NCBI RefSeq assembly: GCF_020991415.1
Contig: NZ_JAJMOY010000001.1
Location: 558,001-622,000 of the forward strand
Reading direction: 5' to 3'
DNA length: 64,000 nt
Origin: Flavobacterium sp. ENC
Lineage (GTDB): Bacteria; Bacteroidota; Bacteroidia; Flavobacteriales; Flavobacteriaceae
In this document: positions 1 to 12,300 of the stretch, piece after piece
Layout of the letters: the number at the start of each line of letters is the position of its first letter
Numbering within the stretch: position 1 is the stretch's first letter
The notes under the pieces: model-generated
Database searches by the model: none
Told to the model about the DNA's origin: nothing
What the model saw: the letters and a program-made list of their open reading frames with translations, nothing else
Translations under genes and position numbers: made by a program

Positions 1-717
1 CTTGGAAACAAGTATTATGAATTATTCGGTGATGTTTCCCCTCAGGACGAAACGATTTTATCTATTTACGCCACTATTGATGTTTTATCCCGTAATGTTT
101 ATGCGGTTAGAAGTCTTTATGGTGCCCATGGTATCACTGCACTGAAATACAACGGCTGGAATGGTACTATCGTTCCGAAACAATTTTACCTGAAATATGA
201 CAATGCCGATATTCGTAAAAAACAGTTTTTAGCCGGTGAACAGCCAGGAGGTGTTAATTATACTTTAGACGTTCAGTCTATAGATCTTCCTGGAGCAGAT
301 CCACAGGCTGGGGTACGTAATGTTAAATTTTATCCGGCCGGAGCAAATACCGGAGGCGGGGCTTCTAATGATTTCCCAATCTACAGATATGCTGATATCA
401 TTTTAATGATGGCGGAGTGTAATGTTCGTTTAGGCAATCCGGGAGCGGCAAAACCTTTTGTTGATATGATCAGGCAGCGTGCAGGCCTTACTGCGCTGGA
501 TGCAAATCCGACATTGGATAACATCTATGACGAAAGAGGTTTTGAATTAAACTGGGAAGGACACAGAAGACAGGATATGATTCGTTTTAATAAATTTTTA
601 TTACCTAACGAATTCAGAACAACAACATCGCCTGCTTTCAGAAAATTGTTCCCAATTCCAACCGCTGCCATAAATGCTAATACAGCACTAAAACAAAACC
701 CGGGTTACCCGCAATAA
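1..717 (+). CDS. susD: SusD-like starch-binding outer-membrane lipoprotein, C-terminal part
   Basis: The reading frame is open from the first base, so the N-terminal half including the lipoprotein signal lies outside the window; 238 residues remain. SusD proteins sit on the cell surface over the SusC TonB-dependent pore and hand oligosaccharides to it. The C-terminal family pattern is clear: IYRYADIILMMAECNVRLG, then RQRAGL, DERGFELNWEGHRRQDMIRF and finally FPIP followed by KQNPGYPQ at the end. The next gene, a SusE/F-like lipoprotein, starts 12 bp downstream, and three glycoside hydrolases follow. By established Sus organisation a susC gene should lie just upstream. The starch or maltodextrin substrate is inferred from the GH13 and GH97 neighbours. 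Confidence is high for the family and moderate for the substrate. Confidence 0.93.
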   Translation, partial: LGNKYYELFGDVSPQDETILSIYATIDVLSRNVYAVRSLYGAHGITALKYNGWNGTIVPKQFYLKYDNADIRKKQFLAGEQPGGVNYTLDVQSIDLPGADPQAGVRNVKFYPAGANTGGGASNDFPIYRYADIILMMAECNVRLGNPGAAKPFVDMIRQRAGLTALDANPTLDNIYDERGFELNWEGHRRQDMIRFNKFLLPNEFRTTTSPAFRKLFPIPTAAINANTALKQNPGYPQ

Positions 718-728
718 ATCAAACTCTC

Positions 729-1841
729 ATGAAAAAATATATAAATAAATTATTCATATTAGGCAGCTTGCTTTTTCTGGGTGCCTCCTGTGAAAGCGAA
801 TCTGCCCAGGTTACCACCTTAAAAACCGTTACTTTTCCAAGTACTCTTGTAGCCTCTTCCACCACATTGGTATTGACAGAAGATACCGCAGATAATTCTG
901 TCGTGTTATTCTCATGGCCTGCGGTCCAGTTTCCTGTTGGTACAGCGGTTACCTATGCTTTACAAATTGATGTCATTTCAGATATTACCGGACCAACGGC
1001 CTGGCAAAAATCCAAACGGATTGAAGTGGGTGAAGATGTTTTGAGCAAGGCTATTCTTGGAAAAGATTTAAACCAGATAGCCACAGACTTAGGACTTCTG
1101 CCTGAGCTTGCCGGAAAATTAGTGGTGCGCGTAGAAGCGAGTCTGGATCATAAAGTGTATTCGGATCCTCTTACCTTAAACATTACTACATACGAAAGAA
1201 GTGTTGTTTTTGGCGAAATATACATGCCGGGAAGTTATCAGGGCTGGAGCATAGAAACTGCTGCTGCTTTAACGGCCATACAAAAAGGCGTTTATCAGGG
1301 TTATATGACACTTCCGGTTGGACAGGGGCGTGAATTCAAATTAAACAAGGAAAGAAACTGGGCCCAGTTTTATGGTGCCGGAGAAACGAATTCCGATATG
1401 AAAAACATGAGTGATGCTGATTTTCTGCTGCCGGGTGCCGGATCGTATCAGATGAAAGTAAATCTAAACACCCTGAAATGGACGGCTACTCCATATGCCT
1501 GGGGAATTGTGGGTCCTGCATCAGCAACCGCTGAACAAACAGCAGGTGACGCCAATTACGGATGGAATCACTCTGTTCCGATGTCGTATGACCATCAAAA
1601 TAAAACGTGGAAAATTACTACTGATTTATTAGCGGGAGCATTAAAATTCAGATTGAATGACAACTGGACTATTAATTACGGCCCGGCAGATGCGGCAACA
1701 AATACCGTAAATCTGGATAACGGAGGATCTTATACTATTGCAGAAGCAGGAACTTACGAAGTAACGTTCAAAATAGTGGAGACAGATCCGGCAACTACGG
1801 GCTATCCGGCAACTGCGATCTGTACCATCACAAAAAAATAA
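729..1841 (+). CDS. susE: SusE/SusF-like surface starch-binding lipoprotein
   Basis: A 370-residue lipoprotein. The N-terminus has a hydrophobic signal ending in the lipobox LGAS-C with Cys21 as the lipidated residue. An N-terminal SusE-type domain (about residues 25-155) is followed by two tandem starch-binding modules. The first begins near GEIYMPGSYQGW and the second near YAWGIVGPASA; both are rich in exposed Trp and Tyr, as expected for glucan stacking. SusE and SusF have no enzymatic activity; they hold starch at the surface for SusC/SusD. The gene begins 12 bp after susD and is surely cotranscribed with it. With only two binding modules it resembles SusE more than the longer SusF, but orthology to either is not certain. 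Confidence 0.88.
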   Translation: MKKYINKLFILGSLLFLGASCESESAQVTTLKTVTFPSTLVASSTTLVLTEDTADNSVVLFSWPAVQFPVGTAVTYALQIDVISDITGPTAWQKSKRIEVGEDVLSKAILGKDLNQIATDLGLLPELAGKLVVRVEASLDHKVYSDPLTLNITTYERSVVFGEIYMPGSYQGWSIETAAALTAIQKGVYQGYMTLPVGQGREFKLNKERNWAQFYGAGETNSDMKNMSDADFLLPGAGSYQMKVNLNTLKWTATPYAWGIVGPASATAEQTAGDANYGWNHSVPMSYDHQNKTWKITTDLLAGALKFRLNDNWTINYGPADAATNTVNLDNGGSYTIAEAGTYEVTFKIVETDPATTGYPATAICTITKK

Positions 1842-1868
1842 TTAAAATTTAAATTAGTTTGGTTGAGC

Positions 1869-1906
1869 AATTACCCTGTCTTTCATTCGTGGAAGGCAGG
1901 TTAATT
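1869..1906 (+). promoter_or_regulatory. Intercistronic hairpin inside the sus-like operon
   Basis: An imperfect inverted repeat, AATTACCCTGTCTTTC / GGAAGGCAGGTTAATT, with a 6-nt loop, lies in the 123-bp gap between the SusE-like gene and the first amylase. About 13 of 16 arm positions pair. No T-run follows, so it is unlikely to be an intrinsic terminator. It may be a processing or mRNA-stabilising structure setting different levels of binding protein and enzyme. The function is inference. Confidence 0.4.
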
Positions 1907-1964
1907 TAAAATGTTTTAAAAATTAAAAGCAATACCGGATGTATTAAAAACTAAAAATTAAAGT

Positions 1965-3344
1965 ATGAAATCAAATATAAATATCATCTACACCCTGCTA
2001 ATTGCCCTGGCATTTATTTCGTGTAGTTCTTCTGATGACAATTCTATACCCACTTCACCATACACACAATATGGTGCCGCTTTCGAAAAAATGCCGGACA
2101 AACAGGATGCCATCATTTATCAGGTGAATATCCGTGCTTTTAGTCAGGCCGGAACTTTAAAAGGCGTTCAGGACAGACTTTCACAGATTCAGGAACTTGG
2201 AGCGAATGTGATTTATTTAATGCCCATTTACCCTGTTGGAAAAGTAAAAGCTTCAGGAGAACTGGGTTCCCCTTATGCGGTGCAGGATTATAAAGCTGTA
2301 AATCCGGATTTTGGAACGTTACAGGATCTTCAGGTTTTGGTGGAAGAAGCGCATAAAAAAAACATGGCTGTTGTGCTGGACTGGGTTGCGAATCACACTG
2401 CCTGGGATAATCCGTGGATTACACAACACCCTAATTGGTACCAAAAGGATGGTGAAGGAAACATCATTATTCCACCGGGAACAAATTATACGGATGTTGC
2501 CCAGTTGGATTTCAATAATGCTGAAATGAAAGCTGCCATGATCGACGCGATGTCGTACTGGATTTATAATGCAAACATTGATGGTTTCAGATGTGATTAT
2601 GCCGATTTCGTAGCGCCGGGTTTCTGGACAGATGCCATCACAAAATTAAGAAGCATCAAAAAAAACCAAAAGATCCTGATGTTAGCGGAAGGTTCTAAAA
2701 TAAGTCATTTCACTTCCGGTTTTGACTATACTTTTGGATTTAATTTTTTCAGTGCCTTAGAAAAAGTTTTCAAAGACAATCTGTCTGCGTCGACTTTACA
2801 AAATTCAAATGCTACTGAATATGCCAACATTTACAGCCCTGATAACAAAGTAGTACGATACACCAGCAATCATGATGTTAACCTTACCGACGGGACACCT
2901 CTGGAGCTTTTTGGCGGTAAAAAAGGATCTTTAGCGAGTTTTGTCGTAACGGCTTATCTGAAATCGGTTCCTATGATTTACAACGGACAGGAAATTGGCT
3001 ATGCACAAAGACTGAATTATTTCGCCCGCACTCCTCTTGACTGGTCTGCTGCAGATACTGATATGCTTGCCGAATACAAAAAGATTATTGCTTTCAGAAA
3101 TAGCAGTAACGCTATAAAAAGAGGAAATTTTACAGGATACAGCAGCGATGCAATAAGCGCCTTCACAATGGTAAAAGATGCTGAAAAAGTTCTTGTTCTT
3201 TCTAACCTGACCAATTCTTCCGCAAAATATCTGGTAGCACCCGCATTAAAAGGAACATGGAAAGATGCTTTTTCAGGCGCAAACGTAACGCTTGACAGTG
3301 AAACAACGCTTTTACCGTATCAATACCTAATATTGAAAAATTAA
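1965..3344 (+). CDS. Surface lipoprotein alpha-amylase, GH13 (SusG-like)
   Basis: A 459-residue secreted lipoprotein with a signal ending LAFIS-C (Cys20), followed by a Ser/Asp-rich stretch typical of surface-exported Bacteroidota lipoproteins. The GH13 catalytic barrel shows all four conserved regions: DWVANH at 139-144, GFRCD at 207-211 with nucleophile Asp211, acid/base Glu242 in MLAEGS, and NHD at 302-304 with stabiliser Asp304. It should hydrolyse internal alpha-1,4 bonds of starch at the surface, the SusG role. It has no separate carbohydrate-binding module, unlike B. thetaiotaomicron SusG with its inserted CBM58. It lies between the SusE-like and GH97 genes in one operon. A neopullulanase-like specificity cannot be excluded from sequence alone. 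Confidence 0.9.
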   Translation: MKSNINIIYTLLIALAFISCSSSDDNSIPTSPYTQYGAAFEKMPDKQDAIIYQVNIRAFSQAGTLKGVQDRLSQIQELGANVIYLMPIYPVGKVKASGELGSPYAVQDYKAVNPDFGTLQDLQVLVEEAHKKNMAVVLDWVANHTAWDNPWITQHPNWYQKDGEGNIIIPPGTNYTDVAQLDFNNAEMKAAMIDAMSYWIYNANIDGFRCDYADFVAPGFWTDAITKLRSIKKNQKILMLAEGSKISHFTSGFDYTFGFNFFSALEKVFKDNLSASTLQNSNATEYANIYSPDNKVVRYTSNHDVNLTDGTPLELFGGKKGSLASFVVTAYLKSVPMIYNGQEIGYAQRLNYFARTPLDWSAADTDMLAEYKKIIAFRNSSNAIKRGNFTGYSSDAISAFTMVKDAEKVLVLSNLTNSSAKYLVAPALKGTWKDAFSGANVTLDSETTLLPYQYLILKN

Positions 3345-3374
3345 TACATAAGCATTTTTAAAAAATACAATTAG

Positions 3375-5576
<2,202 letters not shown>

Positions 5577-5590
5577 ATTACTATTTTTTT

Positions 5591-5664
5591 GTCACGAATT
5601 TCACGAATTCCACGAATTAAGGGCTACAGATTAAAGTTTGTGCTGATTCGTGAAATTCGTGGCA
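5591..5664. repeat. Palindromic intergenic repeat, family A (CACGAATTTCACGAATT type)
   Basis: The left arm GTCACGAATTTCACGAATT pairs with the right arm GATTCGTGAAATTCGTGGCA across about 30 bp. It lies in the 236-bp gap between the GH97 gene and the T9SS amylase gene. Related copies occur at 9230-9310, 13388-13492, 35594-35655 and, expanded, at 47535-48021, with a half copy at 25149-25170. No gene is visible in this gap. Confidence 0.8.
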
Positions 5665-5812
5665 GAATACCTATGTCCTTTTATGGGCAAAAAACAAGAA
5701 TTTTACTACTTGAAAACTATTAACCACAAAATGTTTGTCAAATTTAAAAACCAATGCAAGTGAGAATGAATTTAGTTAGAGATGCTGACAAGCATACAAA
5801 AAAATTAAAATT

Positions 5813-8800
5813 ATGAAAATCAACATTACCAATCGATTATTTCATATCACGAAAACACTAGTCTGTTTTCTGTTATTATTTGCAAGTTCCGTGTATGCAC
5901 AGGATCCTGCTCAGTACGGAACACCTTACACAGGAGTACCGGACCCAAGAGATGCCAATATTTATCAGGTTCATATTCGTCCGCACAGTGCTTCCGGAAC
6001 TTTAGCCGCAGTTACTTCCGATCTGGACCGAATTAAGTCACTTGGAATCAATGTACTTTATTTAATGCCGATTTACCCGTACGGAACCGATTCAAGAAGT
6101 ACAAACTCTCCGTATTGTATCAAAGACTTTAAAGCGGTGGGCTCCGAATACGGAACGCTTACCGACATGCGTAATCTGGTCGCTGCGGCACATACCAAGG
6201 GTATGGCAGTAATGCTGGATATTGCCGTAAACGGAACTTCATGGGATCATCCGTGGACGGTATCTCATCCGGAATATTATCAAAGAACCGGAACAACGAT
6301 TAATCAGCTGGCCAATTTCGGTGATATTGCAGCGCTGGACCTTAACAATAGTGGCCTGAGGGCTGCCATAAAAGATGCCATGCGTTACTGGATCTTTGCC
6401 GCAAATATCGACGGATACCGTTGTGATTTTGCCAACAATCCTCCCTTGGATTTCTGGACAGAAATTATCAGTAATTTAAGAGGTATCTCTTCCCATAACT
6501 TATTAATGCTTGCCGAAGGAGATCGCCTTCAAAACTTCCAGGCCGGATTTGATATGAATTTTGGCGACAAATGGTTTTATGACGCCTTGAAAAATGTTGC
6601 AGGCGGAGGTCCCGTTTCGACAAGATTCCAGACCACTAATGACATGGAATATACCTATGCAACAGGCAATCAGCAGGAAGTGAGATGGACGGCAAACCAT
6701 GACTCAGAAAACAATAGTGATACCGCTCCTTTTACCGTATTTAAAAGTAATGCCGGAGTCGTTGCCAATTTCTTAGTTTCAGGGTATATGAAAGGCGTTC
6801 CTTTTTTAACCAGCGGACAAGAGGTAGCCTTCAATCAGGTTATTCCATGGCCTTATACGAGTGTAAAAATCAACTGGAGCAATACAGCTGCCACACCTGA
6901 ATTTGCCAGGATACTTAACTTCAGAAATAGCAGTGCTGCCATCAGACGTGGTACCATGACGCCTTACGCCAGTGATGACATCTGTGCCTTTACAAAAACA
7001 TTGGGCACAGAGAAAGTAATTGTAATGGCCAATCTTAGAAACGCCGGTAAAACATTTGTAATTCCGTCAGCAATGGCAGGGACCTATAAAGATGCCTACA
7101 CCGGGGCTACTGTAACCTTGGTTTCGGGCGCTACACAATCTTTTAATGCTTTTCAGTATATTGTTTTAACCAATACAAATGTGGCGGCTGTAGCTGTAAC
7201 AGGAGTTTCGGTTAGCCCGGCAACGGCGACAGTTGGTTTAGGCTCTACACAACAATTAAACACTACTATTGCTCCGGCAAACGCAACCAACCAAAACGTA
7301 ACCTGGACATCCAGTAACACAGCGGTTGCTACCGTAAATGCATCCGGATTGGTTTCTGCAGTTGCTGCAGGTACAACAACGATTACAGTTAAAACCGTTG
7401 ACGGAAACAAAACGGCTACTTCAGCCATAACAGTTGCGGCAATTCCGGTGGCTTCCTTAAGTGTTTCGCCAACTACTGCGAGTTTATATGCCGGAAATAC
7501 ACAACAGCTTTCGGCAACGATTGCTCCGGCAAATGCAACCAATAAAACAGTTACCTGGTCTTCGAGCAATAATGCGATAGCAACCGTAAATTCATCCGGA
7601 TTGGTGACAGCTGTTGCGGCAGGAACAGCCACTATTACGGCAACCACGCAGGATGGAAATAAAACGGCCGTTGCAGCAATTACTGTAAATGCGAATACCA
7701 ACTTCACGGTTTATTTCTACAAACCATCAACTTGGGGAACCGGGATTAAAATTTATTACTGGAGTGCTTTGCCTACAGGTGTTTTAGCTGACGCATCATG
7801 GCCGGGTGTAAACATGACCGATGCCGGAAATGGCTGGTACAGTTATACGTTTACCAATGTAACTTCAACGAACTTAATTTTCAATGACGGAACCAGTCAA
7901 TCTGCTGATTTAAGCCGAAACAAAACGGGCTGGTACATGAACACTACCTGGTACGATTCTAATCCGGGAACGGTTGTAGCGGTTACAGGAGTAACAGTAG
8001 CGCCAACAACAGCTACTTTACTAATTGGTGCCACGCAACAAGTAACGCCAACGGTTTCGCCTGCAACAGCAACGAATAAAGCGGTTAGTTATAGTTCAGG
8101 CAATACAGCTGTAGCAACAGTTAACGCGTCCGGTTTAATAACTGCTGTAGCTGCAGGATCTGCAACTATCACGGTAACAACTCAGGATGGTGCTAAAACA
8201 GCAACCTGCGCGGTAACGGTAAATGCATCAAATGTGGCGGTGACAAGTGTAAGTCTTAGCCCGACAACAGTTTCATTAGCCGTTGGCGGAACACAACAGC
8301 TTACACCAACTGTTCTTCCGGCAAATGCAACAAATAAAAATGTTACCTACAGTTCAAGCAATACGGCTGTGGCCACGGTTAATACAAACGGATTAATAAC
8401 GGCTGTGGCCAACGGTACGGCAACTATAACTGTAACCACCGTTAGCGGAAGCAAAACAAGCACAGCTGCTGTTACAGTTTCAACTCCAACAGGCACGTAT
8501 TACACCATCAAAAACAGATGGACAGGCGCTTATTTATCGGATACCGGAACAAATGTTGGGTATGGGGCAACCGCTTCCAACAACAGTTACAAATGGCAGA
8601 AAATTGCGATTGATGCGACTTATTTCGTGCTGAAAAATGTAGCAACAGGCGAATTAATTAATATTGAAGGTCAAACCGGAAGTGTGCAGTGTAACATTAC
8701 AGATACTACTTTTTGGAGTGCGCAATGGTCTGCTGATTATATTGACGGAACCTGGACCAGAATTAGAAACAGATGGCAATCCGGAAACATTATTCATGTG

Positions 8801-9166
8801 GAAAACCAAACCGGATCGGCTCAATATGGTAATTCACAGGATGGCTGGTACAGTGCGCAATGGCAGCTTGAAAGTACGTCTGCTTCAAAAATGGCTCTGA
8901 ATACCAAAGAAGATGTTGAGGTAGAAAATGCAGTAATTACGATTTATCCAAATCCTTCTACAGACCATCAATTTCAGGTTGTATTACCGGAATTAGAGAG
9001 TGGAGATGTGGCTGCGATTACCGTTTCTGATATGAACGGAAGAACAGTACTAACCGAAAAACTTTCGGCTTCAGGGCAAATCAATCATCATTTGGCTTCG
9101 GGAATTTATATTGTAACTATTAATTCGAAAAATTCAAATGTGACTAAAAAACTGATTGTTAAATAG
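5813..9166 (+). CDS. Multidomain T9SS-exported GH13 amylase-family protein with Ig-like, CBM26 and beta-trefoil modules
   Basis: 1117 residues. Order: signal peptide (to about residue 30), GH13 barrel (35-455), two Big_2 Ig-like repeats (about 460-627), a CBM26-type starch-binding module (628-715), two more Big_2 repeats (721-890), a ricin-type beta-trefoil-like region (895-1022) and a T9SS type A sorting domain (1040-1117, starting IYPNPST and ending KKLIVK). The catalytic residues are present: Asp205 in GYRCD, Glu235 in MLAEGD and Asp297 in NHD. Conserved region I is changed: the usual VANH reads AVNG here, so the His that helps bind the -1 sugar is Gly141. Activity or specificity may therefore differ from the lipoprotein paralogue encoded upstream. 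It is the last gene of the starch locus, after a repeat-containing gap and before a terminator. Confidence 0.9.
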   Translation: MKINITNRLFHITKTLVCFLLLFASSVYAQDPAQYGTPYTGVPDPRDANIYQVHIRPHSASGTLAAVTSDLDRIKSLGINVLYLMPIYPYGTDSRSTNSPYCIKDFKAVGSEYGTLTDMRNLVAAAHTKGMAVMLDIAVNGTSWDHPWTVSHPEYYQRTGTTINQLANFGDIAALDLNNSGLRAAIKDAMRYWIFAANIDGYRCDFANNPPLDFWTEIISNLRGISSHNLLMLAEGDRLQNFQAGFDMNFGDKWFYDALKNVAGGGPVSTRFQTTNDMEYTYATGNQQEVRWTANHDSENNSDTAPFTVFKSNAGVVANFLVSGYMKGVPFLTSGQEVAFNQVIPWPYTSVKINWSNTAATPEFARILNFRNSSAAIRRGTMTPYASDDICAFTKTLGTEKVIVMANLRNAGKTFVIPSAMAGTYKDAYTGATVTLVSGATQSFNAFQYIVLTNTNVAAVAVTGVSVSPATATVGLGSTQQLNTTIAPANATNQNVTWTSSNTAVATVNASGLVSAVAAGTTTITVKTVDGNKTATSAITVAAIPVASLSVSPTTASLYAGNTQQLSATIAPANATNKTVTWSSSNNAIATVNSSGLVTAVAAGTATITATTQDGNKTAVAAITVNANTNFTVYFYKPSTWGTGIKIYYWSALPTGVLADASWPGVNMTDAGNGWYSYTFTNVTSTNLIFNDGTSQSADLSRNKTGWYMNTTWYDSNPGTVVAVTGVTVAPTTATLLIGATQQVTPTVSPATATNKAVSYSSGNTAVATVNASGLITAVAAGSATITVTTQDGAKTATCAVTVNASNVAVTSVSLSPTTVSLAVGGTQQLTPTVLPANATNKNVTYSSSNTAVATVNTNGLITAVANGTATITVTTVSGSKTSTAAVTVSTPTGTYYTIKNRWTGAYLSDTGTNVGYGATASNNSYKWQKIAIDATYFVLKNVATGELINIEGQTGSVQCNITDTTFWSAQWSADYIDGTWTRIRNRWQSGNIIHVENQTGSAQYGNSQDGWYSAQWQLESTSASKMALNTKEDVEVENAVITIYPNPSTDHQFQVVLPELESGDVAAITVSDMNGRTVLTEKLSASGQINHHLASGIYIVTINSKNSNVTKKLIVK

Positions 9167-9189
9167 TTCGCTTTAGATTGGAAAAGTAA

Positions 9190-9221
9190 ATGCCGTATGA
9201 AATTTCCATACGGCATTTTTT
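9190..9221 (+). terminator. Intrinsic terminator of the starch locus
   Basis: A perfect 10-bp stem ATGCCGTATG / CATACGGCAT with a 7-nt loop is followed by a run of T. It starts 23 bp after the T9SS amylase stop codon, at the boundary with the convergent mfd gene. Confidence 0.9.
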
Positions 9222-9229
9222 ATTTTTTT

Positions 9230-9310
9230 GCCACGAATTTCTCGAATGAGCACGAATTTATTCGTAAGATTAAAATTTTAATTCGTGCTCATTCGGGAAA
9301 TTCGTAGCAG
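9230..9310. repeat. Palindromic intergenic repeat, family A
   Basis: The left arm contains GCCACGAATTTCTCGAATGA and the right arm TCATTCGGGAAATTCGTAGC, with AATTCGTGCTC / GAGCACGAATT pairs nested inside. It sits directly behind the starch-locus terminator and ends 12 bp before the mfd stop codon, filling the space between the convergent genes. Confidence 0.8.
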
Positions 9311-9322
9311 CCTTTTTTCAAA

Positions 9323-12300
9323 TTATTCTCCTAACATCTCCATCAGTTCCAAAGCTCTTTTCGTAGATTTTACATTCTCAAAAGTCAATAAAAGACGCAA
9401 ACCGTTGGGCGTTTGTTTTTCTTTCATTGTGCAAAGATTACTGTGTGTCTGCACAAATTTTATCATCTTGTGGAAACGTTTGGACTGATAATAATCGGAC
9501 TGTTGATCGGAGACGAAATAGCCAATCATTTTGCCTTTTTTCATCACTAATTTTTCAATACCAACCGCAGTGGCAATCCATTTGATGCGAATACTGTTCA
9601 TCAGCGCATTCGCACGCGGCGGCATCGGTCCGAAACGGTCAATTAATTTGTTTTGGAAGATAACCAGTTCGGCTTCATTTTTCACACTGCCCAGCTCGTT
9701 ATATAAGCTCAGACGTTCGGTGACATTATTGATATATTCATCGGAAAACAACAGCTCAAAATCCGTATCGATTTGTAAATCTTTTACGTATTCCTTCGTT
9801 TCAATATCATTTTCTTCCGGATATAAATCCTTGAATTCGTTTTCTTTTAATTCTTCGATGGCTTCGTTCATGATTTTCTGGTAGGTGTCAAAACCAATTT
9901 CGTTGATGAAACCGCTTTGTTCTCCACCTAATAAATCACCCGCACCACGAATTTCAAGATCTTTCATGGCAATATTAAATCCGCTGCCCAATTCGCTGAA
10001 CTGCTCTAATGCCTGAATACGTTTTCTGGCATCTTCAGTCATCGACGAATACGGCGGACAGATGAAATAACAGAAAGCTTTTTTATTGCTTCGTCCTACC
10101 CTGCCTCGCATCTGATGCAGATCTGATAATCCGAAGTTGTTGGCATTATTGATGAAAATCGTGTTGGCATTTGGGACATCCAGACCACTTTCGATGATTG
10201 TGGTCGCGACCAGAACATCGAAATCACCGTTCATGAAACCTAACATCAATTCTTCCAGTTTGGCGCCTTCCATCTGCCCGTGACCGATTCCGACCCTGGC
10301 ATTTGGAACCAGACGCTGAATCATTCCGGCTACTTCCTTAATATTTTCGATTCGGTTATTGATAAAGAAAACCTGCCCGTTACGCTGAATTTCATACGAA
10401 ATCGCATCACGAATTATTTCTTCATTAAAACCAACCACATTCGTTTCTATGGGATAACGATTGGGCGGAGGCGTTGTAATTACCGATAAATCCCTCGCCG
10501 CCATTAACGAAAACTGAAGTGTTCTCGGGATTGGCGTTGCCGTTAAGGTCAGCGTATCAACGTTTGCAGCAATCGTTTTGAGCTTGTCTTTAACGTTTAC
10601 GCCAAACTTTTGCTCTTCATCGACAATCAGTAAACCAAGGTCTTTAAAAACTACATTTTTGTTGACTAATTGATGTGTTCCAATAACAATATCCAGTTTT
10701 CCTTCGGCTAAATCTTTTAAGGTTTGTGCTTTTTGTTTCGCGGTTCTAAATCGGTTTAAGTACCCTATAGAAACCGGCATATCTTTTAATCGTTCTGTAA
10801 AAGTTCTGTAATGCTGGTACGCCAAAATAGTCGTCGGAACCAGGATGGCGACTTGTTTGCTGTTGTCGACGGCTTTAAAAGCGGCACGAATGGCCACCTC
10901 TGTTTTTCCGAAACCAACGTCACCACAGACCAGACGGTCCATTGGGCGGTCGCTTTCCATGTCGGCTTTGACCTCCTGCGTCGATTTTGTCTGATCCGGA
11001 GTGTCTTCGTAGATAAAAGAACTTTCCAATTCATTTTGCAAATAACTGTCCGGCGCAAACTGAAATCCTTTTTCCAAACGGCGTTTCGCATACAGCTGAA
11101 TCAAATTGAAGGCGATATGTTTGACACGCGCTTTGGTCTTCTGTTTTAGAATTTTCCAGGCGTTCGATCCCAGCTTATAAATTTTAGGCGGTGTTCCGTC
11201 TTTTCCGTTGTATTTGGAGATTTTATGAAGCGAATGGATGCTCACATACACAATATCATTGTCGGCATAGACCAATTTTATGGCTTCCTGCGTTTTACCT
11301 TCCACCTGAATTTTCTGCAGACCGCCAAATTTTCCGATTCCGTGATCGATGTGGGTTACATAATCCCCAACAGAAAGCGCGGTTAATTCCTTAAGCGTAA
11401 TATTCTGCTTTTTCGAATACCCGTTTTTGATATTAAATTTATGATAACGTTCAAAAATCTGGTGATCGGTATACGCTGTAATCTGGTTTTCCTCATCAAT
11501 AAAACCCTGATATAAGGGCAATACGATGGTATGATATTGTTTTCGGATATTCTCCGAATTGGCTTCGTCCAAAGATTCAAAAATATCATGAAAACGTTTG
11601 GCCTGCGTTTCATTGGAACAGAATAAATAATTTTTATAACCGTTAAAATGATTCTCGCTCAGGTTGTTCAGCAACAAATCAAATTGTTTGTTGAACGAGG
11701 GTTGCGGCTGAATATGAAATTCGAAATTTTTAGTAGTTTTGAAAATTGGTTTTGACGCCAGTTCTACAACCGAAAAGTCTAATGCTCTTTTTATAAATGA
11801 GGCCTGATTTAAGAACAGCTGTTCCGGACTGGCGTGTTTTATTTCTCCCGAAAGTTTTCCAAAAGCCTCTTCGGCCCTGACGAATTGTTTGTCTAACTGA
11901 CTGAAAAGTCCGTCGGTATTCTGGATAAAAAGAACCGTTTTTTCTGAAATATAATCTAAGAAACTTTCACGGTTTTCCTGAAATATCTTGTTCTCAACAT
12001 TCGGGATAATCGTAATTTTTTTATGCGTTTCTACCGACAATTGTGTTTCTACATCAAAACTTCTGATACTGTCTACCTCATTCCCGAAAAATTCAATCCG
12101 GTACGGGTGATCGTTTGAAAAAGAGAACACATCGACAATTCCTCCACGAACCGAGAATTCACCGGGTTCTGTGATAAAATCGACTCTCTTGAATTCATAT
12201 TCAAACAATACTTCATTGATAAAATCAATTGAAATTTTATCGTTTAAAGCGACTTTTAACGTGTTTTTATCCAGCTGCTGGCGTGTCACCACTTTCTCAA

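Noticed and set aside
7153-7707. A 184-codon open frame on the minus strand across the Ig-like repeats of the T9SS amylase
   Set aside because: It is antisense to a clear multidomain gene; low-complexity Ala/Val/Thr repeat composition creates the open frame.
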